DNA of 9,726 nucleotides from SFEL01 sp045592165 (GTDB taxonomy: Bacteria; Bacillota; Clostridia; Christensenellales; CAG-138), in contig JAZNUG010000001.1 in NCBI GenBank assembly GCA_045592165.1, forward strand, positions 1 through 9,726, in the 5' to 3' direction. A model generated the notes under the pieces. The model did not search any database. It worked only from the letters and a program-made list of their open reading frames with translations, and was not told where the DNA came from. Shown piece after piece: positions 1 to 6,974 of this stretch (positions within the stretch are counted from its first letter, which is position 1; each line of letters opens with the position of its first letter). Made by a program: the position numbers and the translations under genes.

Positions 1-512
1 TTGTAGAAGCTGATAATGGCATCTTCGGGAAGGTCTTCGATGAGCTCTACCTTGTAGGGCTCTTCCTTGTCCTTGAACATCTGGATAGCTTCGTCGCGGG
101 GCAGCTCAAAGCGCTCAAGGGGCAGGGACTCGGCGATGATCTTCTCCATTTCCTTCTCGATCTGAACCAGATCTTCCGGAGTGAAGGGCTCTGCGTCAAA
201 GTCGTAATAGAAACCGTTTTCAATGGCGGGGCCGATGGCAAACTTTGCCTCGGGATGCACGCGCTTTACAGCCTGTGCAAGAATATGAGAGCCGGTGTGG
301 CGCATTGCCCAGCGGCCGTCTGCATCTTCAAAGGTGAGGAGCTTGAGGCTGTGGTCGCCGTGAATGGGACGGAAAGCGTCTGCGCGCTGACCGTCTATTT
401 CTGCGGCAAGGGTAGCCTTGCGCAGGCGGGGGCTGATGGATTCAGCTATCTGCAGGGCGGTCATGCCATCCTGAAACTGCTTGACTGAGCCATCGGGGAA
501 GGTAATGTTCAT
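1..512 (-). CDS. thrS: Threonyl-tRNA synthetase, N-terminal part (3' end outside window)
   Basis: This gene charges tRNA-Thr with threonine in the cytoplasm. The first 170 codons are visible; the reading frame stays open to the window edge, so the aminoacylation core and anticodon-binding domain lie outside. Residues 1 to about 60 form a TGS domain. Then comes the N2 editing domain, which in this family removes serine from mischarged tRNA. Its HxxxH signature is seen as H72-T-G-S-H76, followed by the family stretch FAIGPAIENGFYYDFD at 91-106. The ATG at 512-510 is preceded on the minus strand by AAGGAGG with a short spacing, which fixes the start. A threonine T-box leader and sigma-A promoter lie directly upstream, and a ytxC-like gene is divergent. 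B. subtilis also keeps ytxC near thrS, which supports both calls. I see no frameshift or missing editing histidine in the visible part. Confidence 0.96.
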   Translation of the reverse strand, partial: MNITFPDGSVKQFQDGMTALQIAESISPRLRKATLAAEIDGQRADAFRPIHGDHSLKLLTFEDADGRWAMRHTGSHILAQAVKRVHPEAKFAIGPAIENGFYYDFDAEPFTPEDLVQIEKEMEKIIAESLPLERFELPRDEAIQMFKDKEEPYKVELIEDLPEDAIISFY

Positions 513-544
513 GGTTTTCCTCCTTATGAAATAAAAAATTTATA

Positions 545-794
545 TCGGGCGGAAAATAAAGAATCCGCCCCATGCATTGCAAGGGACGGACTGTAATCTA
601 CAAATCCGCGGTTCCACCCTAATTGGTTTTAAACCCACTCGATACAGGCTGTAACGGGCCCTGCCCGATCGCAGTAGCGGGGCGGTATTCCCGATGTGCC
701 TCCCATAAAAGCGCTTGCAGCCTACGGCGCTTTTTCTCTTGGATGGAAGCTGTGCACGCGGTACTGAAACCCGTATCATCCCACGATAATTATC
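545..794 (-). promoter_or_regulatory. Threonine T-box riboswitch leader of thrS
   Basis: T-box leaders bind uncharged tRNA and then form an antiterminator instead of a terminator. On the minus strand the T-box motif AGGGTGGAACCGCGG lies at 620-606. Its TGGA bulge would pair with a tRNA 3' end UCCA. Stem I can be built as CAGTA (766-762) with TACTG (676-672), GTGC (757-754) with GCAC (699-696), CTTCCA (749-744) with TGGGAG (705-700), an AGAGA element (739-735), and AAAAGCGC (734-727) with GCGCTTTT (714-707). The 3' side of the specifier loop carries ACC at 686-684, a threonine codon, which matches the downstream thrS. A conserved CCGTTA lies within 659-648. The leader begins close to the expected transcription start, about 794. 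The pairings were read by eye, and stem II and III limits are approximate. Confidence 0.93.
551..590 (-). terminator. T-box-controlled intrinsic terminator before thrS
   Basis: On the minus strand TCCGTCCC (590-583) pairs with GGGGCGGA (571-564), one pair being a U-G wobble, around an 11-base loop. A T-rich run (563-553, TTCTTTATTTT) follows. The left arm overlaps the bases needed for the antiterminator (CCGTCCCT against AGGG...GCGG of the T-box), so the two structures exclude each other. This is the expected off state when tRNA-Thr is charged. Confidence 0.88.
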
Positions 795-800
795 ATGAAA

Positions 801-829
801 ATTATATGTCCCAAAGTACTTTGTGTCAA
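801..829 (-). promoter_or_regulatory. Sigma-A promoter of thrS
   Basis: On the minus strand a perfect -35 box TTGACA (829-824) and a perfect -10 box TATAAT (806-801) are separated by exactly 17 bases. Transcription should start near 794, at the 5' end of the T-box leader. A promoter this strong fits a gene whose output is set by attenuation rather than initiation. Confidence 0.92.
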
Positions 830-847
830 GTGCTGTGGCAAAATTTA

Positions 848-874
848 CAGGGCAGATCAGGGCAAAACAGGGCA
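848..874. repeat. Three CAGGGCA repeats in 10-bp phase between thrS and ytxC
   Basis: The heptamer CAGGGCA occurs at 848-854, 858-864 and 868-874, so the period is exactly 10 bp. The array sits about 20 bp upstream of the thrS -35 box and about 85 bp before the divergent ytxC start. One-turn spacing is typical of protein binding on one face of the helix, but no known operator was recognised and chance cannot be excluded. Confidence 0.5.
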
Positions 875-959
875 CATAATAGCCCCATGGCAAAAAGGGT
901 GCACCATGAGGATGGATGGGGCATATTCTGCAGATATAAGTTAAAAAGGAGAAAAACTG

Positions 960-1691
960 ATGGAAATGTATTCCATTGGCACGGATAAATATGAGGCGGA
1001 TATCTGCTGGCTGCTGAAAAGGCGGCTGGAAAAGCTGGGGTGCAGTGCGGTGCCTTCGGGAGATAAATCTTATGCTGAGGCAGAGCTTTGCGGGACGGTG
1101 CAGATGGAGGAATGGTGCACGGCGGTGGCGGAGCTGCTTATGATGGATCTTGCCCAGTTTGAGATAGCGTATATGGTAAATGAGCTGCCTGTATCGCTGG
1201 AGGATAAAAAGGCGGTTCTGCCCGAGGCAATACGCCTTGCCCGCCGTTCATCGGGCATCGGCAATGTGCAGAGCGATCTGGTGGAGTATTTCGGTGACAA
1301 CCGTCATCTTCAGCTGGAAGGATACATGGGGTTCCGCATGAAGGAATACCGGCAGGAGTGGGAGAGGTGTGTATTGAAGGCGGCGGATGAGCTGCTGCTG
1401 GATGCGGAATACATGGAGCTTATGCGGGTACTGGCGGCCTTTGTAAAGCTGAGAAGTCCCCGGGCGGAGGATATATATCTTATCCTCAATCCTGATGGCA
1501 GCTGCACATTTACCGATGATAAGGATATTCGCATAGACTACGAGCAATGCACGGGAGACGGCATAATGAGCGTGCTGGTGGGTCTTGCGCCGGAAAGAAT
1601 AACGGTATACGACCTATCCGGCGGCAGATGTGCTTCGCTGTTTGAAAATCTTAAACGGGTATTTGAAGGACGGGTGCGGTTTTTTAAATAG
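960..1691 (+). CDS. ytxC: YtxC-like putative sporulation protein
   Basis: The 243-residue product resembles the YtxC family, named for a B. subtilis sporulation-associated protein of unknown biochemical role. The clearest family-like stretch runs from residue 117 to about 165: LQLEGYMGFRMKEYRQEW, then an acidic, helical run with EYMEL, a hydrophobic LAAFVKL segment and a DIYLIL strand. The family's C-terminal pattern of Asp plus hydrophobics, then APERITVYD, appears at 200-218. No signal peptide, membrane segment or catalytic motif is visible, and the protein is probably cytosolic. ATG at 960 is preceded by AAGGAG (946-951) at 8 bases, which fixes the start. It is divergent from thrS, a neighbourhood also seen for ytxC in other Firmicutes. 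No convincing promoter was found in the 100 bases upstream. The N-terminal 100 residues are less recognisable. Function beyond the family name is unknown. Confidence 0.8.
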   Translation: MEMYSIGTDKYEADICWLLKRRLEKLGCSAVPSGDKSYAEAELCGTVQMEEWCTAVAELLMMDLAQFEIAYMVNELPVSLEDKKAVLPEAIRLARRSSGIGNVQSDLVEYFGDNRHLQLEGYMGFRMKEYRQEWERCVLKAADELLLDAEYMELMRVLAAFVKLRSPRAEDIYLILNPDGSCTFTDDKDIRIDYEQCTGDGIMSVLVGLAPERITVYDLSGGRCASLFENLKRVFEGRVRFFK

Positions 1692-1718
1692 ACTTCAGGG
1701 CAAACAATATAATCTGAA

Positions 1719-1750
1719 CCCGCCGAAAGCGGCACAATCGGCGGGCTTCT
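1719..1750 (+). terminator. Possible weak terminator after ytxC
   Basis: CCCGCCG (1719-1725) pairs perfectly with CGGCGGG (1739-1745) around a 13-base loop, 28 bases after the ytxC stop. Only a short CTTCT follows instead of a real T run, so intrinsic termination would be weak. It could equally be a transcript-end stabilising hairpin. Confidence 0.45.
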
Positions 1751-1826
1751 GCGTTGCCGTCTGATCGGGAATGACACAGCTGCGGCGTGACGTATGGCCG
1801 CGAAAACCGTGGTTGGGATTATGTTG

Positions 1827-1855
1827 TTTACCCCGGGGCGGCAGGGTGGTATAAT
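1827..1855 (+). promoter_or_regulatory. Probable sigma-A promoter of the uvrC operon
   Basis: TTTACC (1827-1832) and a perfect TATAAT (1850-1855) are 17 bases apart. Transcription would start near 1862, placing the uvrC ribosome binding site at the very 5' end of the message. The promoter also lies inside the longer reading frame opening at 1794, which argues against that upstream start. Confidence 0.72.
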
Positions 1856-1874
1856 CCATGAAAAGGAGCCGCCA

Positions 1875-3710
1875 ATGAATCAGAACATTTCGGAAAAACT
1901 GAAGCTTCTGCCCGATAGTCCCGGTGTTTACAAAATGTATGACGGGGCGGGGGAGATAATATACGTCGGCAAGGCCGTAAACCTGAAAAACAGGGTGCGG
2001 CAGTATTTTCAGCGCTCTTTAAAGCCCCCAAAGGTGGAGGCAATGGTGTCCCACATTGAGGATTTCCAATACATAATCACGTCAAACGAAACAGAAGCAC
2101 TTACCCTGGAAAGCAATCTTATAAAGGCCCTGAAGCCCAGATACAACATACTTCTCAAGGATGACAAGCATTTTCCCTATGTCAGACTGGACATGGGGCA
2201 GGATTATCCCCGTTTTGAGGTGGTCCGCAGGATAAAAAAGGACGGAGCAAGATACTTCGGCCCTTATTTGTCTGCGGTAAGCCTGAAGGAATCCCTGAAT
2301 GCCATAAGGGACTCCTTCCCTGTGCGCCATTGTAAAAAGGACATAAGCAAAGCCATCGCCCGTAATGAGCGGCCCTGCCTTATGTATCACCTCGGCAAGT
2401 GCTGCGCTCCCTGCAGCGGCAATGTGAGCCGGGAAGAATACCATGCGCTGCTTGAGAGCATATGCCGTTTTCTTGAGGGCCATACAGGGCCCATTGTGGA
2501 GCTGTTTACCCGCCAGATGCAGGAAGCCGCGGAAAATATGGAATATGAGCGGGCGGCCATATTGAGGGACAGAATAGCTGCCGTAAAAAGCCTTGGAGAA
2601 AAACAGCAGGCCATATCTCTGGGCCACAGCGAGAGGGATATATTTGCTTTTGTAAAGGATGATGAGGATGCGGTGGTGTTTGCCCTGTTTGAGCGGGGCG
2701 GCAAGGTAATAGGCGCTGAGAGCATGTCCATTTCCTGCGGAGATGAAAGCCCGGAGGAGATAACCGCCTCTTTTCTCAAGCAGTATTATGCAGACGGGGC
2801 GCCCGTGCCCAAGGAAGTGGTTACGTATCATATGCCGGAGGAGCATGAGGCGCTGGAAAACTGGCTGTCCGAAAGCCGGGGAAACAGGGTCAGCATAATC
2901 TGCCCCCAGAGGGGAGAAAAGCGAAAGCTTGCCGAGATGGCCTATAAAAACGGCACAGAAGCCATAATCAAGGCACGGGAACTGCAGCACAGAAACTGGG
3001 AGCGGGGCGAGGGCGCAATGCTGAGGCTATGCGAGGTGATTGGCCTTTCCTGCATACCGGAGCGAATGGAATGCTTCGATAACTCACATATCCGGGGCCG
3101 GGATACCGTATCCGGAATGGTGGTATTCATAAACGGCAAAAGCGCGCCCAAGGAATACCGCCGCTTCCGTATAAAGTCAGAGGCCAACGGCGATGATTAC
3201 ATGGCCATGGAAGAAGTTCTTACCCGCAGATTCCAGCGGGCCATGGATGGGGACGAAAAGTTTGCGGCCCTTCCGGACCTGCTTGTAATAGACGGCGGGC
3301 GGGGGCAGCTGAATGTTGCCCTGCAGGTATTGGAAAAATTCGGTCTTTCCCATATTCCCGCAATAGGCCTTGCCGAGCAGAATGAGGATATAATCCTGCC
3401 GGACAGCGATATACCGATTACCCTTGAGCGGCGTGACCCTGCCCTGCACATAGTGGAGCGTATTCGCGATGAGGCCCATCGCTTTGCCATAACATATCAT
3501 CGCAGCCTCAGGGCGAAAAACGCCCTTATGTCAGAGCTGGACAAGATAGAAGGCATGGGACCCAAGCGCAAGCGGGCGCTTTTTGATGCATTTGTTTCAC
3601 TGGATGCCATAAAGAACGCCTCTGCGGAGGAGCTTGCGGCGGCACGGGGTATGACCAAAACCGCAGCAAAATCGGTATACGACCATTTTCATTCTCCAAA
3701 GGAAGAGTAA
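1875..3710 (+). CDS. uvrC: UvrABC excinuclease subunit C
   Basis: UvrC makes both incisions around bulky DNA lesions marked by UvrA and UvrB. The 611-residue product has the family's usual length and full domain order. A GIY-YIG nuclease lies at about 15-95 (GVY at 17-19, YVGK at 30-33, R40), for the 3' cut. Cysteines C153, C168, C176 and C180 match the spacing of the reported iron-sulfur ligands of UvrC. A UvrB-binding UVR motif spans about 213-240. The RNase H-like nuclease for the 5' cut has D402 (ECFDNSH), D473 (VIDGGRGQL) and H535 (DEAHRFA). Tandem helix-hairpin-helix DNA-binding motifs end the protein (about 553-606). ATG 1875 is chosen over upstream frame extensions because AAGGAG (1863-1868) lies 6 bases before it and homologues begin with this short leader. 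It is the first gene of a likely five-gene operon. Confidence 0.97.
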   Translation: MNQNISEKLKLLPDSPGVYKMYDGAGEIIYVGKAVNLKNRVRQYFQRSLKPPKVEAMVSHIEDFQYIITSNETEALTLESNLIKALKPRYNILLKDDKHFPYVRLDMGQDYPRFEVVRRIKKDGARYFGPYLSAVSLKESLNAIRDSFPVRHCKKDISKAIARNERPCLMYHLGKCCAPCSGNVSREEYHALLESICRFLEGHTGPIVELFTRQMQEAAENMEYERAAILRDRIAAVKSLGEKQQAISLGHSERDIFAFVKDDEDAVVFALFERGGKVIGAESMSISCGDESPEEITASFLKQYYADGAPVPKEVVTYHMPEEHEALENWLSESRGNRVSIICPQRGEKRKLAEMAYKNGTEAIIKARELQHRNWERGEGAMLRLCEVIGLSCIPERMECFDNSHIRGRDTVSGMVVFINGKSAPKEYRRFRIKSEANGDDYMAMEEVLTRRFQRAMDGDEKFAALPDLLVIDGGRGQLNVALQVLEKFGLSHIPAIGLAEQNEDIILPDSDIPITLERRDPALHIVERIRDEAHRFAITYHRSLRAKNALMSELDKIEGMGPKRKRALFDAFVSLDAIKNASAEELAAARGMTKTAAKSVYDHFHSPKEE

Positions 3711-3766
3711 GTTGTGGAATAATCGCAGAATTTGTTGTATTCTGTATACAGGAGGAATTCGGACTT

Positions 3767-4570
3767 ATGTATAAGCTCTTGGCTCTTGATATAGATGAAA
3801 CCATAACCCACCAGCCTGCTCTTGTGCCGGATGAAATAGTCAATGCGGTGAACAGAGCAAGGGAGGCGGGTATTCGCGTGACCTTAGCCACAGGCAGAGG
3901 ATACTTTGCCTCATCAATGATAGTAAAGCAGCTGAACATATCCGAACCTGTCATAAATTACGGCGGAGCCATAGTAAGCGATCCCTATGACGGCAGCCTT
4001 GTATACAGCACGGAAATAGCTCCCGAGCTTGTGGTGGACGTGCTGGAAACCGCAAGAAAGCTGGGGGTGCATGCCCATATCTATCAGGGAGATACCATAA
4101 TCGGCGAAGGGGAAAACGACTTTATGCACGCATACTGCAAAAGGCTGAACCTTCCAATGAAATACGACCCTGAGATAAGGTATAAGCAATGGTATAATGT
4201 GCCCAAGGTGCTTATGATGACCACCGAGGAGCAGGCAGCAGAGCTGCGGCCGGTGCTGCAGCAGCAATATGAGGGCAGGCTTAAGGTGTCCGGCTCCAGC
4301 AGCGGCTTTATCGAGTTCAATCACCTTTCCGCCCATAAAGGCTCCGGCCTTGCATGGGTTGCGGAACATCTCGGCATAAAGCAGGAAGAAACCGTTGCCG
4401 TTGGGGATAATTCTCTTGATCTGGAAATGATACAGTGGGCCGGCCTTGGCTGTGCAGTGGAAAACGGCAAGGAAGACGTAAAGGCAGCTGCGGATATGGT
4501 TATACCCTCCTGCAGCATGCATGGTGCGGCAGATCTTATAGACAGGCTGATAGAGGAAAACGCAAAATGA
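3767..4570 (+). CDS. Cof-type HAD superfamily phosphatase
   Basis: This 267-residue protein belongs to the Cof/YbiV-like group of HAD hydrolases, cytosolic magnesium-dependent phosphatases that usually act on sugar phosphates or other small phosphorylated metabolites. All four motifs are present: DIDET with nucleophile D8 and acid/base D10, T42 in LATGR, K191 in the C-terminal core, and the metal site GDNSLDLEM with D214 and D218. The middle segment, about 83-185, is the type II cap that sets substrate choice, so the exact substrate cannot be read from sequence. AGGAGG (3750-3755) lies 11 bases before the ATG, a slightly long spacing. The gene starts 56 bases after uvrC, and its stop overlaps the hprK start by four bases (ATGA), so it is probably translationally coupled to hprK. 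A role in sugar-phosphate homeostasis is inference from the neighbours hprK and glk. Confidence 0.92.
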   Translation: MYKLLALDIDETITHQPALVPDEIVNAVNRAREAGIRVTLATGRGYFASSMIVKQLNISEPVINYGGAIVSDPYDGSLVYSTEIAPELVVDVLETARKLGVHAHIYQGDTIIGEGENDFMHAYCKRLNLPMKYDPEIRYKQWYNVPKVLMMTTEEQAAELRPVLQQQYEGRLKVSGSSSGFIEFNHLSAHKGSGLAWVAEHLGIKQEETVAVGDNSLDLEMIQWAGLGCAVENGKEDVKAAADMVIPSCSMHGAADLIDRLIEENAK

Positions 4571-5484
4571 GCCTTCATAGAGGACAAACGGAATCTGTAA
4601 ATATTGCAGTAGAAGAAATAAGCAGACAGCTTGGTTTTCAGGTGCTGGAGCCGGGAAAGGGCAGCATCTGTTTCCGTACCCATGAAATAAGCAGACCCGG
4701 TCTGCAGTTCACCGGGTTTTACAGCGGGTTTGCTCCAAAGCGGGTGCAGCTCATAGGAAATGCGGAAATGGCTTATCTTTACAGCCTGAGCGAGGCTGAT
4801 TTGCAGGAAAGAATGAGCCAGTTTATGGGGCTCAATCCCCCCTGCATAGTATGTGCAAGAGACAATCATCCGCCGGAAATTCTGCTGGAGAATGCTCATA
4901 AATACGGCGTCCCCGTGTTTAAAACATCCCTTGCCACAGGCGCTGCGGGCCATGTGATAAGCAGCCTGCTGCAGAAGGAAATGGCTCCCCGTATACTGCT
5001 CCACGGCGAACTGATGGACGTATATGGCGTAGGTGTGCTCATAAGGGGAGAAAGCGGCAGCGGCAAAAGCGAAACCGCTCTTGACCTTATCCGCAGCGGC
5101 CACCGTATCGTTGCGGACGATGTGGTGGAGGTATCCAGAGTCGGCGACAGGCTGGTGGGCAGAGCCCCTGACCTTATCCGCTATAAGATGGATGTGCGGG
5201 GTATCGGCCTGATAGACCTGAGATACATTTACGGCATGGGTGCAATACTCCCTGAAAAGGATATAGATTTTGTAATTGACCTTGAAACCTTTGAAGAGTA
5301 CATGATGGCAAATCATCCTGAGGAAGGCGTGGCGGATATACTGGGTATAGGGGTAAAAAACAGCTTTATCCCGGTAAGCTCCGGACGAAACGTTGCGGTT
5401 GTGATTGAAGTTGCGGTGCGTAATTTCCGCCTCAGGCAGTTGGGCTACAATTCCGGAAGGGAATTTGGGCTGTACACAAAATAA
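4567..5484 (+). CDS. hprK: HPr kinase/phosphorylase
   Basis: HprK phosphorylates HPr on Ser46 when glycolytic intermediates are high and removes the phosphate when inorganic phosphate rises. P-Ser-HPr then acts with CcpA in catabolite repression. The 305-residue length fits the family. The N-terminal domain (about 1-130) is the non-catalytic half. The catalytic half has H146 in LHGELMDVYGVGVL, the P-loop GESGSGKS at 161-168, the acidic pair D184-D185 in VADD, and the HprK signature around 208-216 (MDVRGIGLI), where the usual glutamate is replaced by D209. PVSSGRNVAVVIEVAVRNFRL at the C-terminal end is also family-like. ATG 4567 is chosen because AGAGGA (4552-4557) lies 9 bases upstream and it overlaps the previous stop; a longer frame from 4435 would overlap the HAD gene by 136 bases. 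No HPr gene is seen here. Confidence 0.96.
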   Translation: MSLHRGQTESVNIAVEEISRQLGFQVLEPGKGSICFRTHEISRPGLQFTGFYSGFAPKRVQLIGNAEMAYLYSLSEADLQERMSQFMGLNPPCIVCARDNHPPEILLENAHKYGVPVFKTSLATGAAGHVISSLLQKEMAPRILLHGELMDVYGVGVLIRGESGSGKSETALDLIRSGHRIVADDVVEVSRVGDRLVGRAPDLIRYKMDVRGIGLIDLRYIYGMGAILPEKDIDFVIDLETFEEYMMANHPEEGVADILGIGVKNSFIPVSSGRNVAVVIEVAVRNFRLRQLGYNSGREFGLYTK

Positions 5485-5505
5485 AATACAAGCCGGAGGA
5501 AAACA

Positions 5506-6459
5506 ATGTACAATATAGGCGTTGATATAGGCGGAACAAACCTTGCCATTGGACTGGTTGACGATAGTCTGAACATAGTTCAGCGGATATCCGTGCCCTT
5601 TCCAAAGGCGGGAGGCGGCCCGGAGACCGCAAGGCAGATATGGCAAAACACCATGGAGCTGCTGAAGAAGGCGGGCGGAACGCTGAATGATCTGGAAAGC
5701 GTGGGTGTGGTGGTGCCGGGCAGCATAGATGCCGAGGGCAGCGTGGTTATAAACGCATACAATCTTGGCTTCCACGGCGAACCCCTCAGGCAGCGCATAA
5801 AGGAATATTTTCCTGATACTCCCGTAGTCCTTGCGAACGATGCAAACGGCGCGGCCCTAGCGGAGCTGTATAAGGGCGCCTTTGTTGGCTGCAGCACGGC
5901 GGCGCTGCTCACTTTGGGCACAGGCGTAGGAGGCGGACTTATACTTGGCGGCAAAATGTTCAACGGCGGCATGAACAACGGTGTGGAACTGGGGCATATG
6001 CTGCTGGTGAACGGCGGCAGGCACTGCACCTGCGGCAACGACGGCTGCATCGAGGCCTATTGCTCCGCAACAGCTCTTAAGCAGCAAGGCATAAAGGCCA
6101 TGCAGGAAAACCCCGACAGCATGCTGAATAAGCGCACCGGCGGCAAAACAGAGCGCATGAACGCAAAGGTCGTAATAGACTGCGCCAAAGAAGGAGACCG
6201 GGCAGCGGTCAAGGTGTTTGATGAGTATGTGGATCATCTGGGTTCCGCGGTGGCTTCTCTGATTAACCTGCTGGACTGTGAGTGCATTGCCATCGGCGGC
6301 GGTGTATGCGGCGCCGGCGAATTCCTATTTGCGCCCCTCCGAGAGAATGTACATAAAAAGAGCTTCTTTGAAAATCACGGCAGGGTAGTAGCTGCCGTAA
6401 TGGGCAACGACGCAGGTATAATCGGCGCAGCAATGCTCAAGAGGGATCAGGATAAATAA
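5506..6459 (+). CDS. glk: ROK-family glucokinase
   Basis: The 317-residue protein is an ATP-dependent sugar kinase of the ROK family, most like the glucokinases of Gram-positive bacteria that make glucose 6-phosphate from free cytosolic glucose. The phosphate-binding DIGGTN lies at 7-12. The catalytic base is D112 (LANDANGAA). A glycine-rich ATP loop LGTGVGGG follows at 137-144. The ROK zinc site is complete: H164, C174, C176 and C181, with sugar-contacting E161 and E183. There is no N-terminal helix-turn-helix, so it is an enzyme and not a ROK repressor. GGAGGA (5495-5500) lies 5 bases before the ATG, and the gap from hprK is 21 bases, so co-transcription is likely. Adjacency to hprK suggests a link between non-PTS glucose entry and catabolite control; that is inference. 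N-acetylglucosamine or mannose as substrate cannot be excluded. Confidence 0.92.
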   Translation: MYNIGVDIGGTNLAIGLVDDSLNIVQRISVPFPKAGGGPETARQIWQNTMELLKKAGGTLNDLESVGVVVPGSIDAEGSVVINAYNLGFHGEPLRQRIKEYFPDTPVVLANDANGAALAELYKGAFVGCSTAALLTLGTGVGGGLILGGKMFNGGMNNGVELGHMLLVNGGRHCTCGNDGCIEAYCSATALKQQGIKAMQENPDSMLNKRTGGKTERMNAKVVIDCAKEGDRAAVKVFDEYVDHLGSAVASLINLLDCECIAIGGGVCGAGEFLFAPLRENVHKKSFFENHGRVVAAVMGNDAGIIGAAMLKRDQDK

Positions 6460-6484
6460 TTTATTGGGGATCGGTTTGCAGGAT

Positions 6485-6946
6485 ATGACATTTGGAATGT
6501 TTATGAGGGGCCTGTGGGAAAATAAGGTGCTTTTAAGCGCGGCCACGGGCTGGGCTGTTGCCCAGTTTATCAAAACCATAATTCACGGACTTCTTGAAGG
6601 GGAGTGGAAGCTGGAAAGGCTTGTGGGCAGCGGCGGAATGCCAAGCTCCCACGCTGCAACGGTGTGTGCCCTTGTTACTGCCGCGGCGTATGATTTCGGG
6701 CCGGCTTCATTCGAGTTCACCATATCTTTCCTGCTGGCAATAATAGTGCTGCACGATGCCCGCGGAGTACGCCTGGAAACGGGCAAACAGGCCGAGATTC
6801 TCAATGAGATAGTCAAGTATCTCAGGATGGAGGATGGACATACCGCTTTGCCTGAAAAGGAGCTTAAGGAGCTGGTGGGTCATACCCCCATACAGGTGGG
6901 CGCAGGTATGGTGATCGGCTTCATGGTAGGCGTGCTTATTCACTGA
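6485..6946 (+). CDS. DUF212/YuiD-type divergent PAP2 family membrane protein
   Basis: The 153-residue product resembles the DUF212 family (B. subtilis YuiD), described as divergent acid phosphatase/vanadium-dependent haloperoxidase-like (PAP2) membrane proteins with no firmly known substrate. The core motif GGMPSSHAA is at 50-58, followed by DARGVRLETGKQAEILNEI at 91-109 and a GHTPIQV stretch at 132-138. Hydrophobic segments near 14-35, 55-68, 77-90 and 136-152 indicate a small integral membrane protein. The start is uncertain. A TTG at 6464 has AGGA (6449-6452) at 11 bases and would leave only 4 bases after glk. ATG 6485 and ATG 6497 have poor ribosome binding sites. I chose 6485 as the first ATG. 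The gene ends the operon, just before an inverted repeat and the trpB promoter. Confidence 0.87.
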   Translation: MTFGMFMRGLWENKVLLSAATGWAVAQFIKTIIHGLLEGEWKLERLVGSGGMPSSHAATVCALVTAAAYDFGPASFEFTISFLLAIIVLHDARGVRLETGKQAEILNEIVKYLRMEDGHTALPEKELKELVGHTPIQVGAGMVIGFMVGVLIH

Positions 6947-6974
6947 CAGGATTGAAAAAGTATTGACAATCCTG
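6947..6974. repeat. 8-bp perfect inverted repeat overlapping the trpB -35 box
   Basis: CAGGATTG (6947-6954) and CAATCCTG (6967-6974) are perfect inverted copies with centres 20 bp apart. The left arm begins directly after the stop codon of the previous gene. The right arm covers the last two bases of the -35 box TTGACA (6963-6968). No T run follows, so an operator is more likely than a terminator. Confidence 0.6.

Noticed and set aside
850..940. Sigma-A or sporulation-sigma promoter for ytxC
   Set aside because: Only isolated -10-like strings (CATAAT 875-880, TATAAG 935-940) were found, without a matching -35 at proper distance.
623..988. 121-codon plus-strand frame before ytxC
   Set aside because: It runs through the thrS T-box and promoter on the opposite strand and overlaps the ytxC start; no protein family recognised.
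1794..1874. 27-codon N-terminal extension of uvrC
   Set aside because: It begins upstream of the probable promoter, has no good ribosome binding site, and would add sequence unlike UvrC N-termini.
2082..2990. 302-codon open frame on the minus strand within uvrC
   Set aside because: Shadow of uvrC, whose domains are complete on the plus strand.
4435..4566. 44-codon N-terminal extension of hprK
   Set aside because: It would overlap the HAD gene by 136 bases; the inner ATG with AGAGGA and the 4-base stop/start overlap is far better.
4321..5775. 484-codon open frame on the minus strand
   Set aside because: It lies opposite the well-supported HAD phosphatase, hprK and glk genes, has no recognisable domain, and is histidine-, tyrosine- and cysteine-rich in the way of an antisense shadow.
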